DNA of 64,000 nt from Onchidella celtica. Lineage: Eukaryota; Mollusca; Gastropoda; Systellommatophora; Onchidiidae. The notes under the pieces are model-generated. The model was not told the origin of the DNA. It did not search any database and worked only from the letters and a program-made list of their open reading frames with translations. Within the stretch, counting starts at the first letter, position 1. Each line of letters begins with the position of its first letter. The position numbers and the translations under genes were made by a program. The stretch spans positions 20,185,292-20,249,291 of the forward strand of contig OZ007582.1 of NCBI GenBank assembly GCA_963931925.1. Reading direction: 5' to 3'. Positions 1 through 11,862 of this stretch are shown one piece after another.

Positions 1-2
1 GG

Positions 3-554
3 TTGGGCCGGAAAATCCTGAGATCTCGAGTCCCCAGTCCATGGAAACTGACTGGATTAGAATATGAGAAAGAAATTAGTAAGTTGATCCTGAAAGAGGC
101 AGAGAAAATTAAGGAGAAGGCAAAGGCTGAGAGCCAGGGCAAAGGTAAAGACAGTGCCTCGAAGGTGGAGAACAATGCGGTAGGTCAAGGCCAAACAGAT
201 GACACTGTTCTGGAAGGAAACGCAGTATTGTCTGAAGAGAAGAGCGAAAGTGGGAAAGTTGACAGTCAAGCACAGAAGAATGATGATGATAGTCGGGAAA
301 CAGACATAAAATGTCCACAAACTGGGAAAGAGAGTTTAAAAAAGGGAGATAAAGGAGAGGAGATCAGGAGAGATAACTTCAATATTGAATTCACCTGTGA
401 GATTCTCCACCAGTATCATATAGCTTCTGACCTTCCGTACATCTTCATCAAAATGCAACCAACAGCAGTGTCTATCAATAGTTTTAAAAATTTGTATTGT
501 TCCTTTAGGTCTATGATTCTACGCTTGGTGAAGTCAGGACTGTTTGATCAGTGA
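3..554 (+). CDS. 3' end of an unrecognised gene (partial, open at left edge)
   Basis: The frame is open from the left edge with no initiator ATG and ends at a TGA at 552-554, so this is at most the C-terminal part of a gene. The first 40 residues are basic. They are followed by a low-complexity Lys/Glu/Ser/Asp-rich, probably disordered stretch to about residue 125. A more globular tail then includes EFTCEILHQYHIASDLPYIF and ends in KSGLFDQ. I do not recognise the family. A good 3' splice site (pyrimidine-rich tract plus AG at 507-508) and a possible GTGAGA donor at 397 lie inside the frame. The last 15 codons may therefore be a separate exon, with 397-508 as a short intron rather than coding sequence. 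AATAAA motifs occur well downstream (about 2032, 2470, 2848), but none is clearly the poly(A) site. Confidence 0.45.
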   Translation: MGRKILRSRVPSPWKLTGLEYEKEISKLILKEAEKIKEKAKAESQGKGKDSASKVENNAVGQGQTDDTVLEGNAVLSEEKSESGKVDSQAQKNDDDSRETDIKCPQTGKESLKKGDKGEEIRRDNFNIEFTCEILHQYHIASDLPYIFIKMQPTAVSINSFKNLYCSFRSMILRLVKSGLFDQ

Positions 555-574
555 CGCGTATTTGTTAATGTGGT

Positions 575-650
575 TGGAAGCCATCCATAAAGTATGCACG
601 CTCGATTTCGGTGATTTTTTTTTACCCTCCTCTCCCCATGTATGCATTTC
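575..650 (+). repeat. Dispersed repeat fragment related to the 195-bp satellite
   Basis: The sequence from about 581 (catccataaagtatgcacgc, then cgatttcggtga) resembles a stretch of the 195-bp satellite unit in the DUOX intron (tatccatgaagtatgcatgc, then ttgatttttgtga, from about 35,706). The match runs for about 38 nt with a handful of mismatches. It lies directly after the stop codon of the left-hand gene. I interpret it as a fragment of a dispersed element that also contributed to the satellite. Confidence 0.4.
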
Positions 651-2931
651 ATATGTTTGGCTTCAACCCCCTCTGTACAGTGTATGACCATTATAAAAGG
701 GAATATCAATGATTAGGCCCTGATGTTTTAAAATTTGTAAGTGGCATTCTGTGTGGACAGTTTGTCTGTTTCAGTAGATACATGGCTTGTTTATTCTATT
801 CTTGTTACATATAGTCCCACAAATTGTTTTGTGGAAAAGAACAAAATAATTAAAACCAAACTTTTTGGATTCATTACTTTTATTTCAAATATATATTTTA
901 TATTTTATTTAATATGCCCCCCCCCCCCTCCCTTTTTTAAACATAAATAATGCTTCCCCCACCAAATTCCCCTCACCCCTTCGCCAAATGTACATGTTTT
1001 ATGGATGACCCCAGTCTAGAATTGAGAACTCTGGATCTGTGAGTGCTGCATGTATGCGATGGTTTTACGTAAGCAAGGCACCCATCCCTTTGCAGTGTCA
1101 TGAATTTATGTGTGAAAGAAAAGTAAAGCCTGTGAAAGATGGTACGTAGGGTGCTCAGTGGCAGATGGTGTAAAGGGTGCACTGTGAAAGATGGTGTAAA
1201 GGGTGCACTGTGAAAGTTTCCATAAAGGGTAGTGACTATGAAGCACATTCTAATCATTTAAACTGGTGGTTCTCGAAGGTTTTACAACTGCAAAGCTGCT
1301 AGAATGACCTGTCATTTCCTCAAGAACAGTCTTTCAGAAACATGGCACAGTTTTACCTTTGTAATGCCAAATGGGGAAGTAGAGCTGTTCTCTTACTTAC
1401 AATGTCACATTATAAATATTTGTTAAACAAACAACAGCAAAGAGTAACAAAAGCAAGCCATAATGAAAATATGTGACAAAGTGAAGTTATTCATAAGCAG
1501 ATTTTTTTCTCATTCACAACTAGCAAATAGTTTTAAGTGGCTCATTTTTACCAGCTGTACAACACTAATGTAAGAGTCATTCACCTTGATTGTAAAACTT
1601 GAAAAAGTAGGGGTCTATAAGTAAACTGTTTGAAGACATCATTTCATGACATCGATTGCCATCCTTAGTTTATCTGTTACTCTGACAGATGGAAGTAACT
1701 GACTGTTTAGTGAAATCTACATGACATGAAGTTTTGTGAAACATTAAAATCCCAATACCAATTCCAGCTTGGGTTTGCATGTAAGTTTGATTTTTCTGTG
1801 GGAAACCTAATTTTAATGTTAAAATTGCAGCTGTGATTCTGAAGTCTTCGAGAGATACAAATGATCTTAAAGATACTTGAAAACCCCATTGATAAAATCC
1901 ATGGACATCCACAATAATAATAATTAAAAAAAAATCAATGCTAGTTATAGAATATTTGGTTTTGTGTTTTATATAAAGCAAACTGTTTTCATGTGCATTG
2001 CTGAATTATTCCATCTGTTTTCTCATACAACAATAAAAACAGGCGTTAAATGTAACGTTATTTTATAGAAGTATGCCATTTCAGGGCGATTAATCCTACT
2101 TCTTCCTTCAGCTGATTCAGATTAAATCTGGTAATTTCTCAAGGCAGTGCTGCCGGAACCAAAAAAATTAATCTTTCCAGGAACATGAACTTTTTGGGGT
2201 CGTCAGTGTAAGGTTTCCCCTAGGAACCCAGTCAGCCTCACCATGGCAAAGCAATTTCTCCGTGGCAGTGATAGGCTTAAAGTGAAAGATTGAAGAACTT
2301 TTCAGTACAAGACGATTTTGATCAAACAACATGGACTAAATTTGTCCCTACTGAAGAACTTCCTTGTTTCTATGGTCATCAAAATGTGGCTTAATACTTT
2401 GTTTTTATTCTGCATAGGCCTAGAATCTGTATCTTGACCAAAGCAGATGGTACTGTTTTAGCCCTGGGAAATAAACACCCAGATATTTTAGATATGCCCT
2501 AGCTTATGTTTAATTTTCTGTAAGTAAAAATGCATTGTAAATAATATATTTGAAATAAGAATTATACAGTGTTAATAATTACTTTATATTTGCATTTTTC
2601 AAGAAGTAAACAATATAGTAGGGACAGAATACAGGTGCTTGCTAGATTTCATTTGCTTTTTTTTAAATTTTGACCCACATTACATAGAACAGAGGCATTC
2701 ATCGGGAACTTTTTTTTCAATGTGAACTTCAAGTGGATGTTTGATGAACCATTGTGATATCTGTGCTATGGTGTGTCTTTTTTCAGAATGGGCAGGACTG
2801 ACATTGATTTTTAAAAAAAATTGTTTGTTGGATTACTTGAGGCTGTAAATAAACATGAAGAAGTGAATGCACATAATCTACATGATGTGGCAAATATAGT
2901 AAACATCGTCTTCACGTCTTCCACACATTAC

Positions 2932-3342
2932 TATATGTGAGTGTGCATGAGAAAACCCACAATAAGTCGACAGAGCTGATTTTGAGAAAAACGGCTTTGA
3001 AGTGAAAATATGGGTTCGACACAAACTTCCAACTTGGCTGTTGTTTGGGGGACCGTGGCATGTTACAGGGTAAACTGTAGATGAGCAGTGAACACTACTC
3101 AGTATGATCTCTATAACGGCTTAGTTATTAGACTACGGTCTCCTAACAGCAATCACTCCAATATTAATGGGTCAATTAGCTATTGCCACTTTTAGGATTA
3201 AATGCCGTTTTCTCACAATCTTGTTTTAGAGGGGTCACTGACTTCAATTTATCAGAAATGTCTTGTCTTTTATGATATGTACAGAACTCAAAATGTCATG
3301 TTGCCGACTTATTGTGGGTTTTCTCATGCACACTCACATATA
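2932..3342. mobile_element. MITE-like element with perfect 38-bp terminal inverted repeats
   Basis: The 38 bases at 2932-2969 (beginning tatatgtgagtgtgcatgag) are the exact reverse complement of 3305-3342. The termini fit a TA target duplication (TA|TATGTG...CACATA|TA), as in Tc1/mariner-type elements. The interior (about 335 bp) has no coding capacity, so this is a non-autonomous element. Identity between the arms is complete, which suggests a recent insertion. Confidence 0.8.
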
Positions 3343-5092
3343 TGGAACACTTGTGAGAAGTAATTTTTATCACCATCTGGGATAAGAGGCACACACTTAT
3401 TTTTTTAAAATAGTAATTTGTCACAGACTTCTTTATTGATACATTTTACACTCGTATTGAAGGGTTTTAGATCTTTTATTTTCAAATTTCAACTGATTGG
3501 GGACCAAATCTGTGAAGGTAAAACATTTTTCACTCTTTCGCCCAAGGCAGTGCATGTACACAATAAAAGTATTGTTTGTGAATGTATCAAAGATGCTGTC
3601 ATGTTTAGGGTTCTACATCAGCATCTAGTTTTTTCAAGTTGTAGTGCATGAGATAATGACTGCTCATTGCCACATGATTTTTGTTCCTTATCTGAATGAA
3701 ATTGTGATTCCAGATTAAATGGTGTATTTAATAAGTGCGCAAAGTTTTGATGTAATCGGCTTACGAAGGCCTACTTTTCACGGTGATGCAATGAATTGTC
3801 TTGAGTTTGTGTATACTTTTCAGCAGTTTGCTATAAACCCATAACTGTGGTCAACACCGTGGTGCTTGCAATGGATATCTGTAAAGACTGGTGAATGAAT
3901 GCAATTTTTTTTTTCATTTTCTTAAAATGGAAGATTGTCCAGCAACTGTTTTGAATTCTTATAATATAAAGCAAAAATGCTTTCGGCATAATATCACAGG
4001 AGAGGATGGTAGAAAAATATGTGTGTGTATTTTTTCCATCTATTTTGAGAATTTTACGGCAATACTATATCAGTACCATGGAATACTTTTCCAATTAATT
4101 TGTCATACCTACTGTTCTAGTTCATCCACAGTCAAATTGCCAAAATGAAATAAATTATATCCCAAACGATGTGGTGTTACTGTATTCCTGATCCTTGTGC
4201 ACGTTTTTGTCTACTATTTCAGTGTTATCTCAAGATCTGCTTTGTCTTGCCAGCGTAGTCAAATCTGAAATCTTGTAAACATGAGAAAAGTTGACTGTTT
4301 TATTATTTCAATGTGGAACTTTAAATGGATACAAAAAATGCATGGAGACAGTAAGTTTGTTTTTTGTTTTTTTTTGTCTTTTGTTATAGTTATAATCTTA
4401 ATTTGCACTTGTTAATCATGGGCAATTCTTAAGCCCCTTAATTACTGTTGTGTGAAAGACACTGAAAATTTTGATGATGGAGATGACCAGCACCTCCTTT
4501 AAGTAATATGTCCTTTACAATGGCACGGTCTGTCTCAGAGCTGACACACAATGAGCACCAACACAGCAAGAACATCTAGAACAACGAAAGCAAACTTCCT
4601 GGTTGAAGACATTACTGCTAAAAGTAACGAAGTCACAAAAACAAGTAGAAAAAAGTACCGAAGTCACTTAGATAAGTGAAAGTAGTGCCATAATCCAAAT
4701 AAATAAATCACATTTGTGAGGTGTCGAATTGATTTTGAAAGCTAAACCTGGCATGTTGGCACATCAAACATCACAGAATGTGAGGCAATGCTCAGAAAGC
4801 TTATAACAAGATGTGCCTGATTCCATGAGAAATTTCATTTGCGGGACCAATTTTCTCAAAATAGACATTGTGTGACCTCAGTCCCTTTAGCAGCAGGGTT
4901 TTCAATTACAACACAATTTATAACAAAAATTCCATGCAGAATTGTATACAGACAGCACTTTATTTCTGTTTTCCATTTGTTCAATTATCAACAAGCAATC
5001 ATGAAAAGCCTGATACAGTGAAGTCTCCATTCCTAGTTCTAGCCTAGCTTCATAAACTAAGGCGTGCAACAGAGCAAGAATGGCGTAGGCGC

Positions 5093-5230
5093 CACACTGT
5101 TGGCTTGCCACCCATAAATTTTGCTTCAAACTAACACAATAAGCGCTGCTCACACCACGACCCAGCAGGATACAGTGGGCAGTACCAACTGTGCTAGTGT
5201 GAAGCAAAATTTATTGGCAGGAGCCACCGG
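5093..5230. repeat. Inverted-repeat hairpin
   Basis: The segment around ataaattttgcttcaaacta (about 5114-5133) is mirrored by tagtgtgaagcaaaatttat (about 5195-5214) in reverse complement with very few mismatches. Weaker pairing extends outward on both sides (ttggcttgccaccc against ggcaggagccaccgg). Arms of 40 bp or more around a loop of about 50-60 nt suggest a degraded foldback or MITE copy. Confidence 0.55.
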
Positions 5231-6421
5231 TCTGGCGTTCACACCAGCTTTAGACTGCTTCACCCCTAAAGTTTGTATTTTTACATGTATTCTTTCATTC
5301 TATTTAAGCCTCATCTATGAACTAGCCTCACTGAGCTGAGAAGGGACATAACATCCCATTCCTCAAATGCCATACTTCTTTCCCCTTCCTTTCTTATTTG
5401 TTCAATTAACTTTGCTGGTACATGTAGACAGGTCCATGTGGGAAGTGCATCATGTAGAAAGGTCTTCATTATGTCCATCCTGTTCCATTCTTTGGCTGCT
5501 TATAACACTTTAACTCAATGTAAATAAACATAAATAAAATGCCTGGAATAATGTTTTGTGGCAAAAAGAATTAAATGAAGAAAATGGACTCTACCACCGG
5601 ACAAAACATTATACTAATAAAACAGCACCTATCATGACTAATATTATTCTTCCATGGATTGAAACAAAAAAGACACAACATATACATGTAAAGTGTACAC
5701 AATGAACATTTCATTATCTAACAACAAATAATAAATTTTCATTGCTGTGGAAAGTACAGAAATTTAAGAAAAAAAGATATACACAAAATGGAACAGAATT
5801 TCTAATAATTACAGTAGCTGTTCTTGTTTCAGTTCCATGATGAATGACATACACGTATATATATCTTAGAATAGACTTTGATGAATGTGATGCATTTCAA
5901 AGCATAATGTAACTTGGCAAGTTGTCTATGAGGTGCTACGTGTTGCCCACAAATGGCAGACATAAAAAATTTTAGACCTGATCTTGGGGTAACTCTAAAC
6001 GTGCCTCATTTGTGGTTTGATAAATTTTAAAACGATGTCCGAAAAAGGCCCCAACAAAACAAAAAAGTGCAAATATGCCATGCTGAAAATGAGGTAAGCC
6101 CATTCATTGAAATGTGTCATTATGTATAGAAAAGTACCAGTATACTATAGTAAGACAAACTAAAACACTGACTGGGCCATGTGCATATATACAAGGAAAT
6201 AAAAATAATGAATTTCACATTATTACTTTTTGAAACAAAGTGAATCTCAATAAAATTCAAATTTAAAATTATTCAAAGGAAAATTCTTTCTGTATCAATA
6301 ATGGTATGAAGTACACTAATGTCTTTTGCTCACTTGTAGTACCACAGGGGAGGCAAAAAGAATGAGAGGCTTGGGTGTCTTTGAGAAAACTGTTCATAAC
6401 ATGATTGCAGGCTGCGTAAAT

Positions 6422-6799
6422 CAGTGGTTCTCAAAGTGGGCGATTTTGATTTGGGGGGTGGGAGGTGGAGAACAATTTTGGGGCGAATACAAGGCAGCCA
6501 CTGACTTGTACAACAGCCTTCAACCCCCCCAGATGGGTTTTATAAGCGGGAAGGGCCTGCCTTTTTTTTTTTTTTTAGTGCAATTGATAAAGAATATTTT
6601 TGGTTTTATAATGAATAATCATCAGGCCCATTGTCATTAACAAAGCTTTGAAAAAAATTAACATCATAACTTGTGTGTAGTCTGTCTCCTTGTGAAATGT
6701 ACATGTATCTGTTGGTTTGAGTATTAATTGGGGGAGGGGAGATGAAAGAAAACTTGGAGCCTAAGGGGGCGATTGTCTGAAAAAGGTTGAGGACCACTG
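6422..6799. mobile_element. hAT-type MITE (CAGTGGTTCTCAAA... family)
   Basis: It begins CAGTGGTTCTCAAAGTGGGC at 6422 and ends GGTTGAGGACCACTG at 6799, forming inverted ends typical of non-autonomous hAT elements. The flanking 8-mers gcgtaaat (6414-6421) and gtgcaaac (6800-6807) agree at 5 of 8 positions, and all three differences are transitions. This is consistent with a decayed 8-bp target duplication. There is no transposase coding; the interior has poly-T and G/C runs. Confidence 0.75.
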
Positions 6800-9292
6800 G
6801 TGCAAACGCAGTGCAAAAAGTTTTCGTCCTTAGTACATGGGAACAAAATAAAAAATAAGAGATAACAATTGTGCAGAAAGTATCCAGGGTCTTTTACAAC
6901 TACATGAGCTACAATGTGTCTTGAACTGCAAATGGAAGGCAAATCAAATGGAATTATAAAAACCTTTGAATCTCAATAGATTGGTTTCAAACATATTATG
7001 ATTCTCAAGACTGCACAGTATTTACACAAATGCTGAAATTGGAATTTGGCTGGTTCTATAAAACTGGACAATACCTATATAAGTGGGAGTCACATGTACA
7101 TTGGGTATAATAGTATAATATTAATATAATATCGGGAATGAAAATAATTTTAAGCTTATTGAAATTATTAATCATTTGTTGTGGGGATACCTTGCATTGC
7201 TTGAGATACAACTGGAAGGCAAAAGCATAAAACATGGAAAAAAAACCACACAAGGCAAAAGCTGTTTGAAGAGTTATTCATAGCCAGGAAAATTACAAAG
7301 TTCAACTTGCAAGACATTAAATGCCAATTTTATGCAACTACAACTAGAATCACTAAGCAGAAGATATTTATCAAGAAAGACAAATAAGACTTTAGGATGC
7401 TTGATTGTCAAATGCACATTTATCTTCGGAACAGAACAGAAATCAAAACAACTGCTATATTATATGGTTGATAATGGTGAAATTGTACTCAGCCTTTGTC
7501 ATGTAAATGTTTGAATATTTCATAAAATACATAATTGGTAAAATCACATAAACTGAATTGTGTGATTCCAAGTAAATTGAATTACATGATACAATTCATT
7601 TCATGTGATTGGGTACACATCAAACCATACAAAACAGAGCTGATAAGAGCATCATAAGGCAATGGTAAGGGCCCGGGAAAGCAATAACAGTAGTGGCTGC
7701 AAATGATGAAGAGAGAGTTGGCTATAGCATTGGGTCAAGTGGCAAATTGTATTATTCGAATGAATATCCAAAAACTATCAATTACTATTACAAAATCTGA
7801 GGCCACTTTGAAAATCTGAGTATTTCCACCCAAAAAATACAACTCCAATGAAAAACACAGTGAAACAGGTGAAAGCAGTGTATTTCTCATTTCCTCCCTT
7901 CAGTAATTCACACCACTCAAAGACTTTCTTTGCAACTAAAATAATTACTTTCAAATGAACATGTTAAATTTTGAAACTGTCTCCCCATCAACTGCTTATG
8001 TAAAAAAAATAATCACAGACCTCAGTGTCCAATACTTCAAAACCATTTGAACTAATACTTGACGCAGGTGGCTTTTTAAAATATTTATGTCAAATCCCAA
8101 ACATTAGTTGTCTTTCTCTCCCCCCCACAAAAACAAACCAACAGCTTCAATGTTTTGGTTCTTTCACATAAAATGAGTTGGTTGACCAGTTGATATAAAA
8201 TGAGTCAGGGCAGACATAGTATCGTATATCTGTAAACACTGTCAAGGCGGGTAAAGTTACTGTCGTTCAAATTTCTAACTTGGTATCATAAAAGTCTGCC
8301 AAATTCTTAAATAAATTTGATTAAATAAGTATTAATAAATACACCAATGAAAGCCTGAAATTCTGAGAAAGTCATAATCTTATCATGTTTACAGCCAGGG
8401 ATTATGAAGGGGAGATGGTCATGCAAAAATGATTAAATATCAGATAAAATTGTGAGTACTTTGCACCATTAAAATGCAATTAAATACAAAGTTCTGGCAT
8501 GTATGACCACTTATGTTCCTCATGTCATGTCCCCTTCATATGCACGTACTCTGCACATTGGGCTAGATCATGCCCATCCTGTGACAGATTATTATTTTAA
8601 TCTCAATCAAGGTAATCAGTTTTGATTTACATACATGTACATACTATAAATTGTTTACGTACAGCAGCCATAATACAAATACATGTATTGCCATCTACAT
8701 TACATAATTTAATGTTATTTATATATATAGAAATCTGCAAATATAATGCATATTTAACCCTTTGCATCCTTTGCCCATATTTGTTTGGATGTTTCTAAAG
8801 CCTCTGTACATCTGAATATTCATATTTTGGGATTCCACCCGTAATTTTCATAGAACTCTAATTGTAAGAAAACAGTTTCACTATACAGAATTATCAGAAA
8901 CTTTGGTAAATGTGTTAGTTTGTTTAGATTTTGAGATCTGTGGTGACAATTTACAGCCAAGTTACTAATGGAAGGGTGGAGGGGATTCTGTGTTTGTGAG
9001 GCTCTACAACAACGGGCAGGTGCAAGAAAGCTGAATTTAGATGGAAACCATGTGCCGCATAATAGCAGTCTTCGGTTGACTAACTAGATGGAATGTGATG
9101 CCACGACAATAAGTATCAGTGAGGCCTCACACACGATCCAACTACTTGAATCTCTCTGAAAGTCAATGTTATGATGTAACCATCCAACCAGTCAACTGAT
9201 CAAAATCAGTAAGCGCGCCTCTCGGATGACAAACTTAGAAAGGACATCAACCGGTTTTATTAACATTTCTGTTTACTTATATTCATCCATTA

Positions 9293-9728
9293 CCATATGT
9301 GTAGCCGCCTGACAAAATGAGGTACTTCGTGCATTTTGGAGGTATGGAGATACTGGTATCAACAAATAGATTATTCAAAGTACTTTCATTTGGTAAACAA
9401 AAAAAAATTGCTGTAATTTAATTAGCAGAGAAAATATGGCCTCTCACAGATAGAAAGTGTCCGAAGCACAGCTTTGAGAAAAGCCCTTTTAAAGTTTCAG
9501 CTTTTAATCAAAATTATTGCTAGTGACTCGATTCAAAGTCAGTTTTGAGGCATTTACCCTTCTTAAACAGGATTATCATTTGGAAAAGGAATAGTAAAGA
9601 GGCTAAACTTTTAAAAAATACTGAAAACGCTAAATCGACAAAACTGACCCTATGATGCCTTTTAACGATTTTCTCGAATCAGGTAGTGCTGAAATGTGCC
9701 TCACTTTGTCGGGCGGCTACACATATGG
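9293..9728. mobile_element. MITE-like element with about 30-bp terminal inverted repeats
   Basis: The left arm 9293-9322 (ccatatgtgtagccgcctga...) and right arm 9699-9728 are reverse complements with about two or three mismatches. The terminal TATGTG/CACATA and possible TA duplication resemble the 2932-3342 element, and the sizes are similar, but the rest of the arms differ. There is no coding capacity. Confidence 0.75.
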
Positions 9729-10324
9729 CTCTGCAAATCATTTTCTTCCCCCTACTGTAAACTTGTACTCAGCCTTACAGTAATCAACTGCATATCTGTG
9801 CTAGATATTAGAACTTCATCATTTTCTTATAAGGTATCCATTAAGATCAGGGTCCAAAGATTAATTTACATGTGAACATTTTGATTCTTAATGCATACCT
9901 GGGTTAAAAGAAAGCTTTGTTTGAGGTATGATACTGAAAGACATTATATATGAATGAAAATAATAATAAAATGGAATCTTTGAAACCAAATCTTGGAAAA
10001 ACCAAAAACTGAAATAAAATATATATCTCATACAGCCAAAATCAACACATCACATGATCAAATCAGATCATACACACCATGTACTGGTACATAAGGTCTG
10101 CAAAATTACAGAGGGGTTGAGGGGAACAGACAGGGAATAAGGTACTGAACATCTAGTGCTGTGTTGTATGCCAGATAGACTTCAAAACACCTGTTCTGTG
10201 TTGAGGTCTTGGTTTTCAGAGGCACTATGCCCTTGGTATTTCCACCTCTCCTTTTCTTGTTTTTTTTTTTAATTTCATCTCCTTGTTTTTGTTGTATTTG
10301 TATACTTGTTTGATCCACTGGGGA

Positions 10325-10640
10325 GGGGGGGGGGGTGTGATGGGATTAGTGTCTTTAATTCTCCCTGGGCAGCCGGCCTTGTTAGGCCTACTCTTTATGA
10401 CTTTCCGCTGCCAAGGTATCTTTAACATGCACAACTTGCACATGGGCCATCTGAGTTTTGCGTCCTCATCCGAGAAGACTAGGTGCTCAATCCTACCTAC
10501 TATAGGATCAGGGACAGGAATTCCCAAAAAATTTCTAACAAATTTCCTGCGCCGACCGGGAACCGAAGTCGATGCCTTTGGCACGGGAGGTGAACACCTT
10601 ATCTCTAGACCAATGCGTCCCTGCTCTATTGGCCCAAACA
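10325..10640 (-). mobile_element. tRNA-derived SINE-like element
   Basis: Read on the minus strand from about 10,625, the sequence has an A-box-like segment (ttggtctagagataagg). About 35 nt later comes a B-box-like segment (cggttcccgg), in the spacing of a tRNA gene. A body of about 230 bp follows, ending near a G-rich (plus-strand) run at 10,320-10,335. The unusually high GC and a long shadow open frame on both strands fit an inserted element in AT-rich surroundings. The exact 3' end and any target duplication were not resolved. Confidence 0.6.
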
Positions 10641-11624
10641 CATTTTAAACTGCTAGATTGACAACCTGCAAAAGTTCTTAACCTGTGAGCTTTTGCTGTA
10701 ACATTAACAATTATTTAGACAAATAAGCAAAACTGATGCTGCCCTGCGTTTCAATGACTAAGTGTTCAATTAAAAAAAAAAAAAGCTTTCTCGTACTCGA
10801 TAATGCGTAAAAATCTGGTTAAAATAACTGTGAAAAGGAGAGGTGATTTCAATAAATACAGAGCAGGCTAAATGTTAATAGAGACACAGATGTTCAACAA
10901 AACTGACAATAAATATATCTTAAAGCTGTGTTTTCATGTGTACAGAAACAGCAACGGAAATGTCAAAAACCTTTCAAGTGGTGAAACAGAAAGAAAGTTT
11001 TCACGTCTGAAAATGCCATTCCGTACTCATAAGGAAGCATTCTTTCTTTTTACTAGTTCATGAGTGTTTGCCGTTTCTGTTGCAGTTCCCCTTTCCGTCC
11101 ACACGAAAACACAGCTATAGGCTATGGAAAGCTGGAGTAGCAATCAAATTATCACACTCAGTCTGATACATTTTTTTTCCCTTTCAGTATGTATAGGATA
11201 TCATGTTTACAGGGGTTCCGCTACCTAAATAAACAGGTAATATGAATAGGCACATATGCAGTGTAGATTAAATATTACAATCCAGTTTTACAATGTGATA
11301 TATGGCAGAACATTATGATACAATCTGCAAAAGAAGCCATTCATAAAGAATGTACATTCAGGAAAGCGGGGTTTCTGAGGAGAACATTAGTATGCTTTTC
11401 AATTATATGTAATGGCAATGAATTAAAACATTTGCATTTATATACCTTTTTCAAGCAAATTAAGCTGCAGAACTATAAAAAAATCAAGTTACTAATGAAA
11501 CTGTCAGCTGGCCCATTCAAAATGCCATTTAAATTCTCAGAATCTAATTGCCAAAATCAAATTTATATACTTTGAGGATGGCCCAAAAAGCTACAACAAG
11601 AAATAAATCTGTGGGTATATTGAG

Positions 11625-11862
11625 GGGTGCCTGCGCAAAGTCCGTATCACCAGTTTTGAAAATTTTACAGGAGAGCTATTTGAAAGTTTGACATGAAGTA
11701 TCAAATGTCTGTTGAGACCTATAAATCCTCATCAATAATTAGGTCAATTAATTTGATAATGAAATTCGCATCATGCCAAAATGTAGTACTTACCAAGGCA
11801 AAACAATATGCAAAAAAAACAAAAATTGAAAATTTTCAAGTTGCAGTGTCTGTGCAGGCACC
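11625..11862. mobile_element. Possible MITE with GGGTGCCTGC ends
   Basis: The sequence gggtgcctgcgca at 11625 is mirrored by tgtgcaggcaccc ending at 11862. Further in, the left arm has ttttgaaaattttac and the reverse complement of the right arm has acttgaaaattttcaa. The inverted ends are short and no target duplication is evident, so this call is tentative. Confidence 0.35.
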
